Assembly (NCBI GenBank): GCA_910578395.1
Contig: CAJTPZ010000014.1
Location: forward strand, 1-42,540
DNA length: 42,540 nt
DNA from: an uncultured Muribaculaceae bacterium
GTDB taxonomy: Bacteria; Bacteroidota; Bacteroidia; Bacteroidales; Muribaculaceae
Direction: 5' to 3'
The position numbers and the translations under genes were made by a program. The notes below the pieces were generated by a model. It was given only the letters and a program-made list of their open reading frames with translations. It was not told the DNA's origin and searched no databases. This document shows positions 7,684 to 16,496 of the stretch, one piece after another (position 1 is the first letter of the stretch; each line of letters starts with the position of its first letter).

Positions 7684-7691
7684 TATTTTTG
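7684..7691 (+). promoter_or_regulatory. -7 promoter box before LysR gene
   Basis: TATTTTTG matches TAnnTTTG and lies 22 bases before the ATG at 7713. No clear -33 TTG at the right spacing was seen, so this is a partial promoter match. Confidence 0.4.
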
Positions 7692-7712
7692 CAACATAAA
7701 ATTCAGATAATA

Positions 7713-8612
7713 ATGGAATTAAGACAACTGAAATATTTTGTAAATGTAGCGGATAATCTTAGCTTTTCTGAAGCGGCAAAGAACCTGTGTGTCACTCAAA
7801 GCACTCTTTCACAACAAATAAAACAACTTGAAAGAGAACTTGGAACGCAACTCTTTATCAGAAGCAGCCATAAAGTGGCACTTACAGAAGCCGGCGAGGA
7901 ACTGCTCCCTCATGCAAAAAACACTATTCACTCAGCAGAGATCTGTATCTCCAGAATCTCAGATCTGAACGAACTGTCATCAGGAACGCTTAACATAGGT
8001 GTGACCTACTCTTTCAGTCCTATACTCACCGAAACACTGATTACATTCATGAGAATGTATCCCCTGATCAAACTAAACATTTTCTATAAACCAATGTCGG
8101 AGCTAATGGACCTGCTCAAACAACGCGAGGTTGATTTTGTATTAGCATTCAAACCGTCGGAACCTGTAGAAGGTGTAGAATCTCATATTTTATTTCAAAA
8201 TTCGCTTTCGGCCATTGTGAGAACCTCACACTCATTGGCCTCAAGCAGCAGTGTCTCTCTTGCCGAACTTGAGAAATATGATCTGGCATTACCATCCAAA
8301 GGCCTACAGGCACGCAATGCATTTGACAGAATCATTACCCCTTATAATTGCTTTAAAGTAAGAATCGAACTAAACGAAGTAAATATTCTTTTAAATCTTA
8401 TACGCAAGACTGAATTTGTCACAGTGCTGGCCGAAGCCTCGATCCACAACGAATCAGGAGTAAAGGCAATCCCTCTGAGCATTCCAAACAATGAAATGGC
8501 CGGATGCGTGCACATACTTAAAGAATCATATCGCAAACATTCCATGCAGGAATTCATAAGATTGCTTAGCGAATCAATTGCAGTGAAAGAGCGCCAGAAC
8601 GCCTGGATATAA
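7713..8612 (+). CDS. LysR-family transcriptional regulator
   Basis: About 299 residues. The N-terminal helix-turn-helix is textbook LysR (M-E-L-R-Q-L-K-Y-F-V-N-V-A-D; L-S-F-S-E-A-A-K-N-L-C-V-T-Q-S-T-L-S-Q-Q-I-K-Q-L-E), followed by the linker helix and a periplasmic-binding-like effector domain (residues ~90-290). The start at 7713 is chosen because M-E-L-R-Q-L-K-Y-F is the family N-terminus and the -7 box lies upstream. The effector is unknown; the neighbouring yjjPB pair or the beta-lactamase are possible targets by proximity only. It meets the glycoamylase-like gene tail to tail. Confidence 0.85.
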   Translation: MELRQLKYFVNVADNLSFSEAAKNLCVTQSTLSQQIKQLERELGTQLFIRSSHKVALTEAGEELLPHAKNTIHSAEICISRISDLNELSSGTLNIGVTYSFSPILTETLITFMRMYPLIKLNIFYKPMSELMDLLKQREVDFVLAFKPSEPVEGVESHILFQNSLSAIVRTSHSLASSSSVSLAELEKYDLALPSKGLQARNAFDRIITPYNCFKVRIELNEVNILLNLIRKTEFVTVLAEASIHNESGVKAIPLSIPNNEMAGCVHILKESYRKHSMQEFIRLLSESIAVKERQNAWI

Positions 8613-8629
8613 ATCAATGACCAAAACGA

Positions 8630-10021
8630 TCAGGAAGCATTACTTCCTACAGGTAAATAAGTGAATCCAAGTTTTCGGATTCCTTCTCTGATTTCAGGCG
8701 CACCCATAAAAAGACTCCATAAAAGCCCTGTGCGATAATTTTCGATCATCGGTGTTATTGTCAACTGGTCAATTGCCAGATAACGCGGCATTGTCCAGTC
8801 AGCGGGCTCGGAAAATGCATCATAGAAACCATATTTTCCCCAGATCCAATCACCTTTTTCATAGAATCCTTTTAGCGCAGCCATTGATTCCTCCGGTGTA
8901 TAGGGGAATGATGATAGCGCGGCTGTCGGCGTTATTACTCCAAGGTCGTTCTGAGGAAAATGAGCAGAATATCCGCTTGGTGAGTAACTTGCAGTAAGCC
9001 CCCAACAGGAAGGACCATATCCCTTGTAGCCTTTTGGATTATCCTGACAATAACGATAATTTGCAAGAGCATGGCTGCGATTCAGTACCCAATAGTCGCC
9101 ATACTTGTCTTTCAACCCGCGCGGATCAAGACCTATCCATGAGTAGTGTGCCCAGAATAGCGGACCTCCGGCCACTTCAGCTCCATTGTGCCTGAGCACC
9201 ATAGGCAAGCCATAGGCCTTATCAGCAGAAATAATATCTCCACTACGCGCCCAGCCTTTGTGATATACTTCCGAAGAAACAGGATGTGTGGGTGATGATG
9301 CAGCAAGAATGTAAGTAATCATACATTCATTATAACCCTCAAGAGGAAAATTCATTTCCCAGCCATAATCTGGCGACCAATGCCAATATATGACATCTTC
9401 GCCTCCTTTGGTATACCACTGGAAGTCCATGTCACGCCAAAGACTGTCGATATCGGCCGCAAGAGCCTTCTCTGCTTCATTTCCGTCTTTAAAATACTCC
9501 CGGACAATAAGTAACCCAGACATAAGAAATGAGCTTTCAACAATATCTCCCCCATTATCCTTCTTTCCAAATGGCTTGGTTTTACCAGTCTTGCCATCGA
9601 TCCAATGGCTCCATACTCCATGATAGCGATCGGCTTTACCCAGAAAATCCACAATCCTTGCCAAGCGCCTGACACCCTCCTCACGAGAAATGAAACCCCG
9701 ATCGATGCCTACAATCAATCCTGCAATTCCAAAACCGGATCCACCGGTAGTGACTATGCTGCTGTCGCTCTGTGTGCCGATCTCATCAAGATGAATACGC
9801 TCGGGAGCAAGACCGGAATTTGACTCAGCGCCATCCCACATGTAACCGAGGTGTACTTTCTGAATGTAGTCGAGAAACTCGTCATCATTGTTAAAAGATT
9901 CCGGACGAGGCCCATCACTAACGAGCACCGTAAGATGATCAGATCTGCTTACGCAACTACAAAGTAACGCTATTAAAGTTACTGCAAAAACTGTAATTAT
10001 ATTTTTAATCGATCGCAACAT
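8630..10021 (-). CDS. Glycoamylase-family (PF10091, GH144-like) lipoprotein
   Basis: About 463 residues. The start at 10021 (M-L-R-S-I-K-N-I) gives a hydrophobic signal ending A-L-L-C-S-C, so it is probably a lipoprotein facing the periplasm or surface. The rest is one all-helical glycoamylase-like domain with characteristic blocks: G-G-S-G-F-G, H-G-V-W-S-H-W-I-D-G-K-T-G, V-E-S-S-F-L-M-S-G-L-L, Y-N-E-C-M-I-T-Y-I-L-A-A-S-S-P-T-H and W-G-L-T-A-S. Relatives in Bacteroidota include endo-beta-1,2-glucanases (GH144), so a beta-glucan substrate is plausible but not shown. It follows the flavo-ferredoxin gene by 11 bases, an odd pairing for a glycan enzyme. Confidence 0.8.
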   Translation of the reverse strand: MLRSIKNIITVFAVTLIALLCSCVSRSDHLTVLVSDGPRPESFNNDDEFLDYIQKVHLGYMWDGAESNSGLAPERIHLDEIGTQSDSSIVTTGGSGFGIAGLIVGIDRGFISREEGVRRLARIVDFLGKADRYHGVWSHWIDGKTGKTKPFGKKDNGGDIVESSFLMSGLLIVREYFKDGNEAEKALAADIDSLWRDMDFQWYTKGGEDVIYWHWSPDYGWEMNFPLEGYNECMITYILAASSPTHPVSSEVYHKGWARSGDIISADKAYGLPMVLRHNGAEVAGGPLFWAHYSWIGLDPRGLKDKYGDYWVLNRSHALANYRYCQDNPKGYKGYGPSCWGLTASYSPSGYSAHFPQNDLGVITPTAALSSFPYTPEESMAALKGFYEKGDWIWGKYGFYDAFSEPADWTMPRYLAIDQLTITPMIENYRTGLLWSLFMGAPEIREGIRKLGFTYLPVGSNAS

Positions 10022-10032
10022 AATCCCAAGGT

Positions 10033-10860
10033 TTACAAAATCCAATGTGGAGATTTACGTTCAGAAAAATTCCGAGACAATACTGATGCAAATGGAGAAA
10101 AGAAAGTACGTGCGCCTGTGGGACACGACTTCACACAAGCACAGCATTTAATACAACGCGCTGCATCGACAGTGAAATCTTCAAAGATTGCTGAAGTCGG
10201 ACACACATCACGACATTCACCACAAGATACACATCGACTGGAATCCAATATCGGCAGATAAGTTTTAGGAGCATTAGCCTGCCGGGCCTGATACTCCCTT
10301 ACAAATGCAATAAAGTTTTTTACAGATTCCTCAGATGAAGGTTCATCCTTCAGATCCGAGGTGTTTATTGGCGAATGATCTCCTTTCATCAATTTACCGC
10401 GCACCAGCCTACCGAACTCCATAGCGGCCTGTAAGTCTTCTTCATCAGGACGCCCGACAGCTATCGGTGTATCACTGTCACTATATGTGTGCTCACACGA
10501 AAACGCCGCAGCCGCGACCGGATTGAAACCTCTATCTCTCACAAATGCTTCCAGATCAGTCAGAGCATTCTCAAATGCACGATTGCCATAGACAACAACA
10601 AGTATGGCCGGCTGCCCCGTCAGACTACGAACATTGTCAAAACGTTCCATCGCAATTTTGGGCATGTGGCCACCATAGACCGGAACGGTGAAAATGACCG
10701 GCATATCCGGTACCTCGCCATCCTCCTCCGATATCGATTTTTTATTAAGGTTCAATGAATACTGACTCCCGCACTCCTGGCCATCAATGCTTTGTTTGAT
10801 GGCATGTGCGATCTTGGCTCCACCGCCTGTCGGTGAAAAATATAAACTTAAGGATTTCAT
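10033..10860 (-). CDS. Flavodoxin-ferredoxin fusion (EFR1-like)
   Basis: About 275 residues. Residues 1-150 form a flavodoxin-like domain starting S-L-Y-F-S-P-T-G-G-G-A-K-I-A, a phosphate-loop type FMN site. The C-terminal part has two [4Fe-4S] motifs: C-V-S-C-G-E-C-R-D-V-C-P and C-I-K-C-C-A-C-V-K-S-C-P. Such proteins shuttle electrons in the cytoplasm; the partner is unknown. The start at 10860 is chosen because the flavodoxin first strand begins there and an exact promoter lies at 10866-10897, which would make the mRNA nearly leaderless. It is divergent from the cas operon and upstream of the glycoamylase-like gene. Confidence 0.85.
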   Translation of the reverse strand: MKSLSLYFSPTGGGAKIAHAIKQSIDGQECGSQYSLNLNKKSISEEDGEVPDMPVIFTVPVYGGHMPKIAMERFDNVRSLTGQPAILVVVYGNRAFENALTDLEAFVRDRGFNPVAAAAFSCEHTYSDSDTPIAVGRPDEEDLQAAMEFGRLVRGKLMKGDHSPINTSDLKDEPSSEESVKNFIAFVREYQARQANAPKTYLPILDSSRCVSCGECRDVCPTSAIFEDFTVDAARCIKCCACVKSCPTGARTFFSPFASVLSRNFSERKSPHWIL

Positions 10861-10865
10861 ACATT

Positions 10866-10897
10866 CAAATTTAGCCCAATTATATCGAACATGCAAA
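10866..10897 (-). promoter_or_regulatory. Promoter of the flavo-ferredoxin operon
   Basis: On the minus strand TTTG at 10897-10894, a 20-base spacer and TAAATTTG at 10873-10866. The -7 box ends only five bases from the ATG at 10860, so transcription would start at or next to the start codon. Confidence 0.5.
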
Positions 10898-10951
10898 ATG
10901 AAACAATAATACACCCGACCTCACCTTAACCATTGTTAACTTTTGTATACA

Positions 10952-10982
10952 TTGTTATGGCTCACTGTATTTGCTATTTTTG
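10952..10982 (+). promoter_or_regulatory. cas operon promoter
   Basis: TTG at 10952-10954, a 20-base spacer and TATTTTTG at 10975-10982 match the Bacteroidota consensus. Predicted transcription begins near 10988, which excludes in-frame starts at 10933 and 10957 and supports the cas3 ATG at 11023. It sits in the gap between the divergent flavo-ferredoxin gene and cas3. Confidence 0.65.
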
Positions 10983-11022
10983 CAAAAAGCACGACAGAAT
11001 TGCCAGAAAAACATCAATACCA

Positions 11023-13176
11023 ATGATTTCACATCTGTACCAAAAGGAGAATGGCTCATGGGTGATACAAACCAACAAAGAGCATTGTGAGGGAGTCGCA
11101 AAAATGGCGGCAAGCTTCGCTTCGGAGTTCGGGATGGAACACTTAGGACATGTGCTGGGGCTGATGCATGACAGAGGTAAAGAGAAAACGGATTTTCAAA
11201 AACATATAAAGCGGGAATCGGGATATGATGCAAATGTCCGACCTACTGGAGATACAAGTCATAGCCTCACAGGCGCAATTGTGCTCAACAGAAAATATCC
11301 CGACAAGATGTGCCTATTAAGCAATCCGATCGCCGGACATCACAGAGGACTTTATGATATCGACGAGCTGGAGTATCTTCTTACATCGGAAATCGACTCC
11401 GAAATAGACCGATCTGTTCCAGACATAAAGTTATCCAAACCTGATTTTGACATGAAAGGTTCCGATATACATCACTTGTCCAGAATGCTGTATTCATGTC
11501 TGGTTGATGCCGACTACCTTGACACAGAGAGATTCATGAACAAAAGCAGTTTTGATCAAAGAGGAGGTTGCGATGCTATGCCGACACTTTTACAACGGCT
11601 AAACAAACATCTTGAAAAACTTTCCCAAAGAGCTCAATCGCCACTCAACATATTACGCAGCAAGGTACAGCAACAATGCGCAGACAAGGCTTTATGTCAA
11701 CCGGGATTTTTCGAGCTTACAGTGCCTACAGGCGGTGGCAAAACAATCGCATCGATGGTCTGGGCCATAAATCATGCTATACGACATAGGAAGAAAAGAG
11801 TTATAATAGCAATCCCCTACACCAGCATAATAATCCAGACGGCCCAGACACTCCGGGAAATTTTTGGAGACGAAAATGTACTTGAACATCACAGTATTAT
11901 AGCGGATGACAAAATATCGGATAAAAACAGACTCGCCACAGAAAACTGGGATTTCCCCATAGTAGTCACAACAAACGTGCAATTGTTTGAGTCGATGTTT
12001 TCCAACCGCCCAGGAAAATGCAGAAAGCTGCATTCATTGGCAAACTGCATCGTGATTCTTGACGAGGTGCAGTCACTGCCTCTTTCATTTCTTCAGCCGA
12101 TAATCGACGGAATCAAAGCGTACGCAAAAATGTTCGGCACATCGTTTCTTTTCTGTACAGCATCACAGCCTATACTCGACGGCGACAGAAAGGGTGAGGG
12201 ACAAGCCATATTTAAAGGCCTGGAAAATAACTCAATATGCAGAATAGTCAATAATCCGTTGAGGCTGCACGAAAGCCTCCGCCGAGTGAAGATAAATTTT
12301 GCCTCCTGCAACCGGTCACCGGAAGATATAGCCCGACAACTCAAAAACCATAACAGAGTCCTATGCGTGGCAAATACCCGCAAAACCGCAGCAGAAATTT
12401 TTGATTGTATGCCGAATGAAGGAATCACGCTACACTTGTCACGCATGATGTGTCCCATGCACATAAGAGAAACTATCAAAAAGATAAAACAAGCGCTTAA
12501 GCAAGATAATGACACCCCGGTAAGAGTAGTTTCAACCCAACTGATCGAAGCAGGTGTCGACATAGACTTCCCTGTAGTGTACCGTCAGTTTTCCGGCCTC
12601 GATTCCATTCTTCAAGCTGCAGGCCGCTGCAACCGTGAAGGTCTCCTGCCGGAAGCCACTACCTATGTGTACCAGACTGACGGCTATACTCCACACGGCT
12701 CCATTGCCAACGCTACCAATGCCATGAAAGAGATGCGATCTCTTTATCCAGATTCCGACTGGCTTGCTCCGGAAACAATGCATGAGTATTACCGTATACT
12801 ATACACCAAGACACCAACATTTGACAAAGAAAACATAACAGCGATGTCGGCCAACGCTAAACATGTAGAGTATGAATCGATTGCAAAAAAATTCCGGCTT
12901 ATAGATGACACAGGTGTTCCTCTCATTGTAAACTACGGCAACGTTCAGAATCTTATAGATCAGCTTAAAATCTTCGGCCCATCAAATAGATTGTCAAAGC
13001 AACTCGGCCAATATACCGTAAACGTGAACAGACGGCTATTCAACGATATGATGGATTCCGGACTGATCGAAGAGCCGTGGGAAGGGATATATTATGTCGG
13101 CTATGCCGATCAGTACGACCCCAAAAAAGGTCTGAAGAGCAACAATGAATATCTTGAACAGACATATACAATATAA
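11023..13176 (+). CDS. cas3: Type I-C Cas3 HD nuclease-helicase
   Basis: About 717 residues. The N-terminal HD nuclease is seen as His21, His49-Asp50 (L-M-H-D-R-G-K), a later His in S-H-S-L-T-G-A and G-H-H-R-G. The superfamily 2 helicase follows: Walker A T-G-G-G-K-T at about 236-241, D-E-V-Q at 347-350, F-C-T-A-S-Q-P, and motif VI Q-A-A-G-R-C-N-R-E-G. Cas3 is recruited by target-bound Cascade to nick, unwind and degrade DNA 3' to 5'. The start is set by the promoter at 10952-10982 and the natural N-terminus M-I-S-H-L-Y-Q-K. cas5c begins eight bases after the stop. All catalytic motifs appear intact. Confidence 0.95.
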   Translation: MISHLYQKENGSWVIQTNKEHCEGVAKMAASFASEFGMEHLGHVLGLMHDRGKEKTDFQKHIKRESGYDANVRPTGDTSHSLTGAIVLNRKYPDKMCLLSNPIAGHHRGLYDIDELEYLLTSEIDSEIDRSVPDIKLSKPDFDMKGSDIHHLSRMLYSCLVDADYLDTERFMNKSSFDQRGGCDAMPTLLQRLNKHLEKLSQRAQSPLNILRSKVQQQCADKALCQPGFFELTVPTGGGKTIASMVWAINHAIRHRKKRVIIAIPYTSIIIQTAQTLREIFGDENVLEHHSIIADDKISDKNRLATENWDFPIVVTTNVQLFESMFSNRPGKCRKLHSLANCIVILDEVQSLPLSFLQPIIDGIKAYAKMFGTSFLFCTASQPILDGDRKGEGQAIFKGLENNSICRIVNNPLRLHESLRRVKINFASCNRSPEDIARQLKNHNRVLCVANTRKTAAEIFDCMPNEGITLHLSRMMCPMHIRETIKKIKQALKQDNDTPVRVVSTQLIEAGVDIDFPVVYRQFSGLDSILQAAGRCNREGLLPEATTYVYQTDGYTPHGSIANATNAMKEMRSLYPDSDWLAPETMHEYYRILYTKTPTFDKENITAMSANAKHVEYESIAKKFRLIDDTGVPLIVNYGNVQNLIDQLKIFGPSNRLSKQLGQYTVNVNRRLFNDMMDSGLIEEPWEGIYYVGYADQYDPKKGLKSNNEYLEQTYTI

Positions 13177-13184
13177 ACACCGAC

Positions 13185-13868
13185 ATGGAATACTTCGATA
13201 AAGAATACGGACTGGAGATATGGGGAGACTACGCATGCTTCACCCGTCCGGAGATGAAAGTGGAAAGGGTAAGCTATGATGTGATAACCCCATCGGCCGC
13301 CCGTAATATATTCCAGGCTATATTCTGGAAACCGGCGATACAATGGCAAATCACACGCATTGAAGTGCTCAATCCTATAAAGTGGTTTTCGATACGCCGA
13401 AACGAGGTGGGAGCTATAGGTCAATGTAGAGCTTCGGCACCGAAAATAATAGCCACAAAAAATCGACAACAGAAAAACTCGCTGATGCTTCGCGACGTAC
13501 GCTACCGCATATACGCCAGAATGGTGTATATACCGCCTCAAAAACGCACCGGTGAACCGCAGCATGAGGCGAGAGAAAATGAAAATCCCGGCAAATATCA
13601 GGCCATGTTTGAGCGCCGGGCCTCGAAAGGTCAATACTTTTCCGCTCCATATCTGGGCACACGCGAATGTTCCGCTTTTTTTGAGCTTTTGCCCGACGGA
13701 TCAAAATCGGGGCCCGATCTGCTTCAGGAATCAATAGATTTTGGTCCTATGCTCTACGACATGGATTTCTCAGATCCCGACAACATTCAGGCAATGTTTT
13801 ATCGCGCGAGGATGGAAAACGGCGTAATTGAAGTACCACCAATAAATAGCAAGGAGGTGTTAAGATGA
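13185..13868 (+). CDS. cas5c: Cas5c (Cas5d), crRNA-processing subunit
   Basis: A 227-residue RAMP protein. N-terminal features are typical of Cas5c (L-E-I-W-G-D-Y-A-C-F-T-R-P-E, V-E-R-V-S-Y-D-V-I-T-P-S-A-A-R). In type I-C systems, which lack Cas6, this subunit cleaves the repeat at the 3' base of its hairpin and stays bound to the 5' handle. A Tyr and the Q-H-E-A-R/K region are candidates for the catalytic residues, but exact assignment needs alignment. Its last four bases (ATGA) overlap the cas8c start, and a strong Shine-Dalgarno for cas8c lies inside its 3' end. Confidence 0.93.
   Translation: MEYFDKEYGLEIWGDYACFTRPEMKVERVSYDVITPSAARNIFQAIFWKPAIQWQITRIEVLNPIKWFSIRRNEVGAIGQCRASAPKIIATKNRQQKNSLMLRDVRYRIYARMVYIPPQKRTGEPQHEARENENPGKYQAMFERRASKGQYFSAPYLGTRECSAFFELLPDGSKSGPDLLQESIDFGPMLYDMDFSDPDNIQAMFYRARMENGVIEVPPINSKEVLR
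13852..13858 (+). promoter_or_regulatory. Strong Shine-Dalgarno for cas8c
   Basis: AGGAGGT six bases before the cas8c ATG at 13865. Bacteroidota genes rarely use such sequences, and nearly all other genes in this window lack one. It confirms the overlapping start of cas8c. Confidence 0.7.
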
Positions 13869-15592
13869 TACTTAAAGCTCTATACGACTATTACCATTCG
13901 TTGCCAAAATCGGCTCCATCAGGTACAGAACTGAAAGAAATAGAATTTGTCATCGTCATAGGCCGCGACGGCAGCTTCAGGCGATTTGAGTCAAAGCGAA
14001 TTGACAAAAAGCGATGCGCATCATTTTATGTAGCCAAAGCTGTATCCCGTACCTCAAGCCCTAAAAGCAATATACTTTGGGACAACGGCAAGTATGTGCT
14101 CGGACTGGAAGAGGCACACATCAAATACCATAGCCTTTTTGTAGCCAAAGTCGAGGAAATCGCACAACGACATCCAGATAATCACTCAATCGCTACATTA
14201 TCATCGTTTTACCGACAGCCACCAGAAGAACGTCTCGCCGCATTCTGCACTGATCAGCTTTTTGACGAAGTAAAAGAAAAACTTGCCTCCAATTTTTCAT
14301 TTCAGACAGAAGGAGACGACCGCCTGATAGCAGAAATGGCAGAGCTTTTCCCTGATAGCGACATTGAATCAGACATGCAGGAAGGCATATGCCTCATCAC
14401 AGGGGAAAAAGGTCCTATAGTAAGAATAACCACTGCAACACCACTCCCCGGCAACTCTCCGATGGCAGCCCTTGTCGCGATGCAGAAGAATGCCGGTTAC
14501 GACTCTTATGGAAAAGAACAGGCTTACAATTCTCCGATATCGCCGGAAGCTGAATTTGCCTATACATCGGCATTGAAGACATTGCTCGTCAAAGACTCCA
14601 AAAACAAAATAAGATCAGGTAACCGAACATTTCTATTCTGGGGCTCAGGCAACAGAGATATCTCAAATGAAGCTGAATCATGTTTCGGATTTATAATCAA
14701 TCCGGAACCTGACAGAAAGGAAGATCCAAATGAAAACTTGTCCAAAACCATAAAACTTTACAAAAGTATCTGGTCGGGGGAAATTAAAACTACTCTTGAT
14801 GACAGATTCCACATCCTCGGTCTTGCCCCTAATACCGGAAGAATAGCAATCGTGGAGTGGGCAGAAACAAGTCTTAAAGAATTTGCAGGTAAAATCCTCA
14901 GGCACTTTGACGATATGGAGATCGCCGACAATCGTAAACCGGAAAAACAGAAACCATACTCTGGTATTTTCGCCATGATGTCGGCAATAACACGTAGCGG
15001 AAAAACATCGGATGCACTCCCCAACCTAAGCGAAGCGCTCCTGAAATCAATAGTTTCAGGAGAACAATATCCATACTCGCTTTATACATCGGCATTGGAA
15101 CGCTTTAAATCCGAACTTTTCGAACACACGAAATTCAATCTTTACGAACATACGGCGAGCATATGCCGAGCTGGAATCATGAAAGCATATATCAATCGCA
15201 GCCAACAACATAATACAAACAACAAAAAACTAACCATAATGCTTGACAAAACCAATGACAACCAGGGCTACCTATGTGGACGCCTTGCCGCAACACTGGA
15301 GAAGATCCAGGATGAGGCCAAAAGCGGCGACTCGATACGCACACGCTATCTGTCGGCGGCATCAACAACTCCATCGGCAGTATTCCCATCGATGATGAAT
15401 CTGTCGGTACATCATTCCGAAAAATTAAACAACGGATTACGCATCTTTTATGAACAGCTTAAACAGGAAATCATCGAGAAACTAAGCTCCAACGGCTTTC
15501 CTGCACATCTTGATCTGAATGACCAAGGACGTTTCTTCGTAGGCTACTACCACCAGCTTGCCAGCTTCTATACAAAAAAAGAAAACAAATAA
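13865..15592 (+). CDS. cas8c: Cas8c (Csd1), large subunit of type I-C Cascade
   Basis: 575 residues, the usual size for Csd1. N-terminal M-I-L-K-A-L-Y-D-Y-Y and internal blocks such as L-W-D-N-G-K-Y-V-L-G, C-L-I-T-G-E-K-G-P-I, N-S-P-I-S-P-E-A-E-F-A-Y and the C-terminal F-F-V-G-Y-Y-H-Q are family hallmarks. The protein recognises the PAM and opens target DNA; in I-C systems an internal start in the 3' part of this gene often yields the Cas11c small subunit. The C-terminal third is helical and has internal Met codons that could do this, but no obvious internal Shine-Dalgarno was noted. It overlaps cas5c by four bases. Confidence 0.93.
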   Translation: MILKALYDYYHSLPKSAPSGTELKEIEFVIVIGRDGSFRRFESKRIDKKRCASFYVAKAVSRTSSPKSNILWDNGKYVLGLEEAHIKYHSLFVAKVEEIAQRHPDNHSIATLSSFYRQPPEERLAAFCTDQLFDEVKEKLASNFSFQTEGDDRLIAEMAELFPDSDIESDMQEGICLITGEKGPIVRITTATPLPGNSPMAALVAMQKNAGYDSYGKEQAYNSPISPEAEFAYTSALKTLLVKDSKNKIRSGNRTFLFWGSGNRDISNEAESCFGFIINPEPDRKEDPNENLSKTIKLYKSIWSGEIKTTLDDRFHILGLAPNTGRIAIVEWAETSLKEFAGKILRHFDDMEIADNRKPEKQKPYSGIFAMMSAITRSGKTSDALPNLSEALLKSIVSGEQYPYSLYTSALERFKSELFEHTKFNLYEHTASICRAGIMKAYINRSQQHNTNNKKLTIMLDKTNDNQGYLCGRLAATLEKIQDEAKSGDSIRTRYLSAASTTPSAVFPSMMNLSVHHSEKLNNGLRIFYEQLKQEIIEKLSSNGFPAHLDLNDQGRFFVGYYHQLASFYTKKENK

Positions 15593-15637
15593 TAAAGATT
15601 AATCAGAATCAACAAACTCTATAAATACAATTAAATC

Positions 15638-16486
15638 ATGTCAGAACTCTCAAACCGCTACGACTTCATATATCTATTTGACGTACAAGACGGCAATCCG
15701 AATGGTGATCCTGATGCCGCTAATCTGCCACGCATCGACAACGAGACCGGGAAAGGTCTTGTGACCGACGTGTGCCTGAAGCGTAAAGTGCGCAACTATG
15801 TCGACACAGCCTGCCGCGGTACAAAAGGCTACGACATATTCATTCAGGAAGCTGCTGTGCTTGACAACCGTGTTGAAGATGCTTACAATGATGACACCGT
15901 GAAGACAGCTCCCGATGAAAACCAAAAAGAAATAGCACAAAAAATCCTATGCAACAAGTACTATGATATCAGAGCTTTTGGTGCCGTGATCGCAACAACA
16001 AATAAAAACGGCCAGGTGCGTGGTCCGATACAGCTAACATTTGCCCGCTCGATCGACCCAATCGTAAGCCACAGCCACTCAATAACCCGAATGGCTGTAA
16101 CCAAAGAGGCTGACAAGAAGAAAGAAAAGACTATGGGTCGCAAATCAACGGTGCCATACGGCCTCTACCTTACACACGGATTTGTATCGGCCAATCTGGC
16201 CAGACAGACCGGATTTACCTCTGATGATCTGGAACTACTCTGGAAGGCTTTGGAAAATATGTTTGACCTTGACCGATCAGCTGCCCGCGGGCTTATGGCA
16301 GCCCGTAAGCTCATCGTGTTTGAACACTCGACCGAACTTGGCAATGCACCTGCCAACCGCCTCTTTGATCTTGTCAAGATTACGAAAAAGGACTCTGTAG
16401 CCACACCTCGCTCTTTTGACGATTATACTGTTACGATTGACAAAGAGCATCTACCTGCAGGAGTAACCTTAATTGAACGCATCTGA
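15638..16486 (+). CDS. cas7c: Cas7c (Csd2), backbone subunit of Cascade
   Basis: A 282-residue protein with the characteristic start R-Y-D-F-I-Y-L-F-D-V-Q-D-G-N-P-N-G-D-P-D and L-V-T-D-V-C-L-K-R-K-V-R-N-Y. Further conserved pieces are D-I-R-A-F-G-A-V and the G-P-I-Q-L-T-F-A-R-S-I-D-P-I block. Multiple copies coat the crRNA spacer in the surveillance complex. It begins 45 bases after cas8c, the largest gap inside the operon, and its 3' end abuts cas4. Confidence 0.95.
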   Translation: MSELSNRYDFIYLFDVQDGNPNGDPDAANLPRIDNETGKGLVTDVCLKRKVRNYVDTACRGTKGYDIFIQEAAVLDNRVEDAYNDDTVKTAPDENQKEIAQKILCNKYYDIRAFGAVIATTNKNGQVRGPIQLTFARSIDPIVSHSHSITRMAVTKEADKKKEKTMGRKSTVPYGLYLTHGFVSANLARQTGFTSDDLELLWKALENMFDLDRSAARGLMAARKLIVFEHSTELGNAPANRLFDLVKITKKDSVATPRSFDDYTVTIDKEHLPAGVTLIERI

Positions 16487-16496
16487 CTCACCAACA

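Noticed and set aside
12093..12563. 156-codon minus-strand frame inside cas3
   Set aside because: Antisense shadow of the helicase domain.
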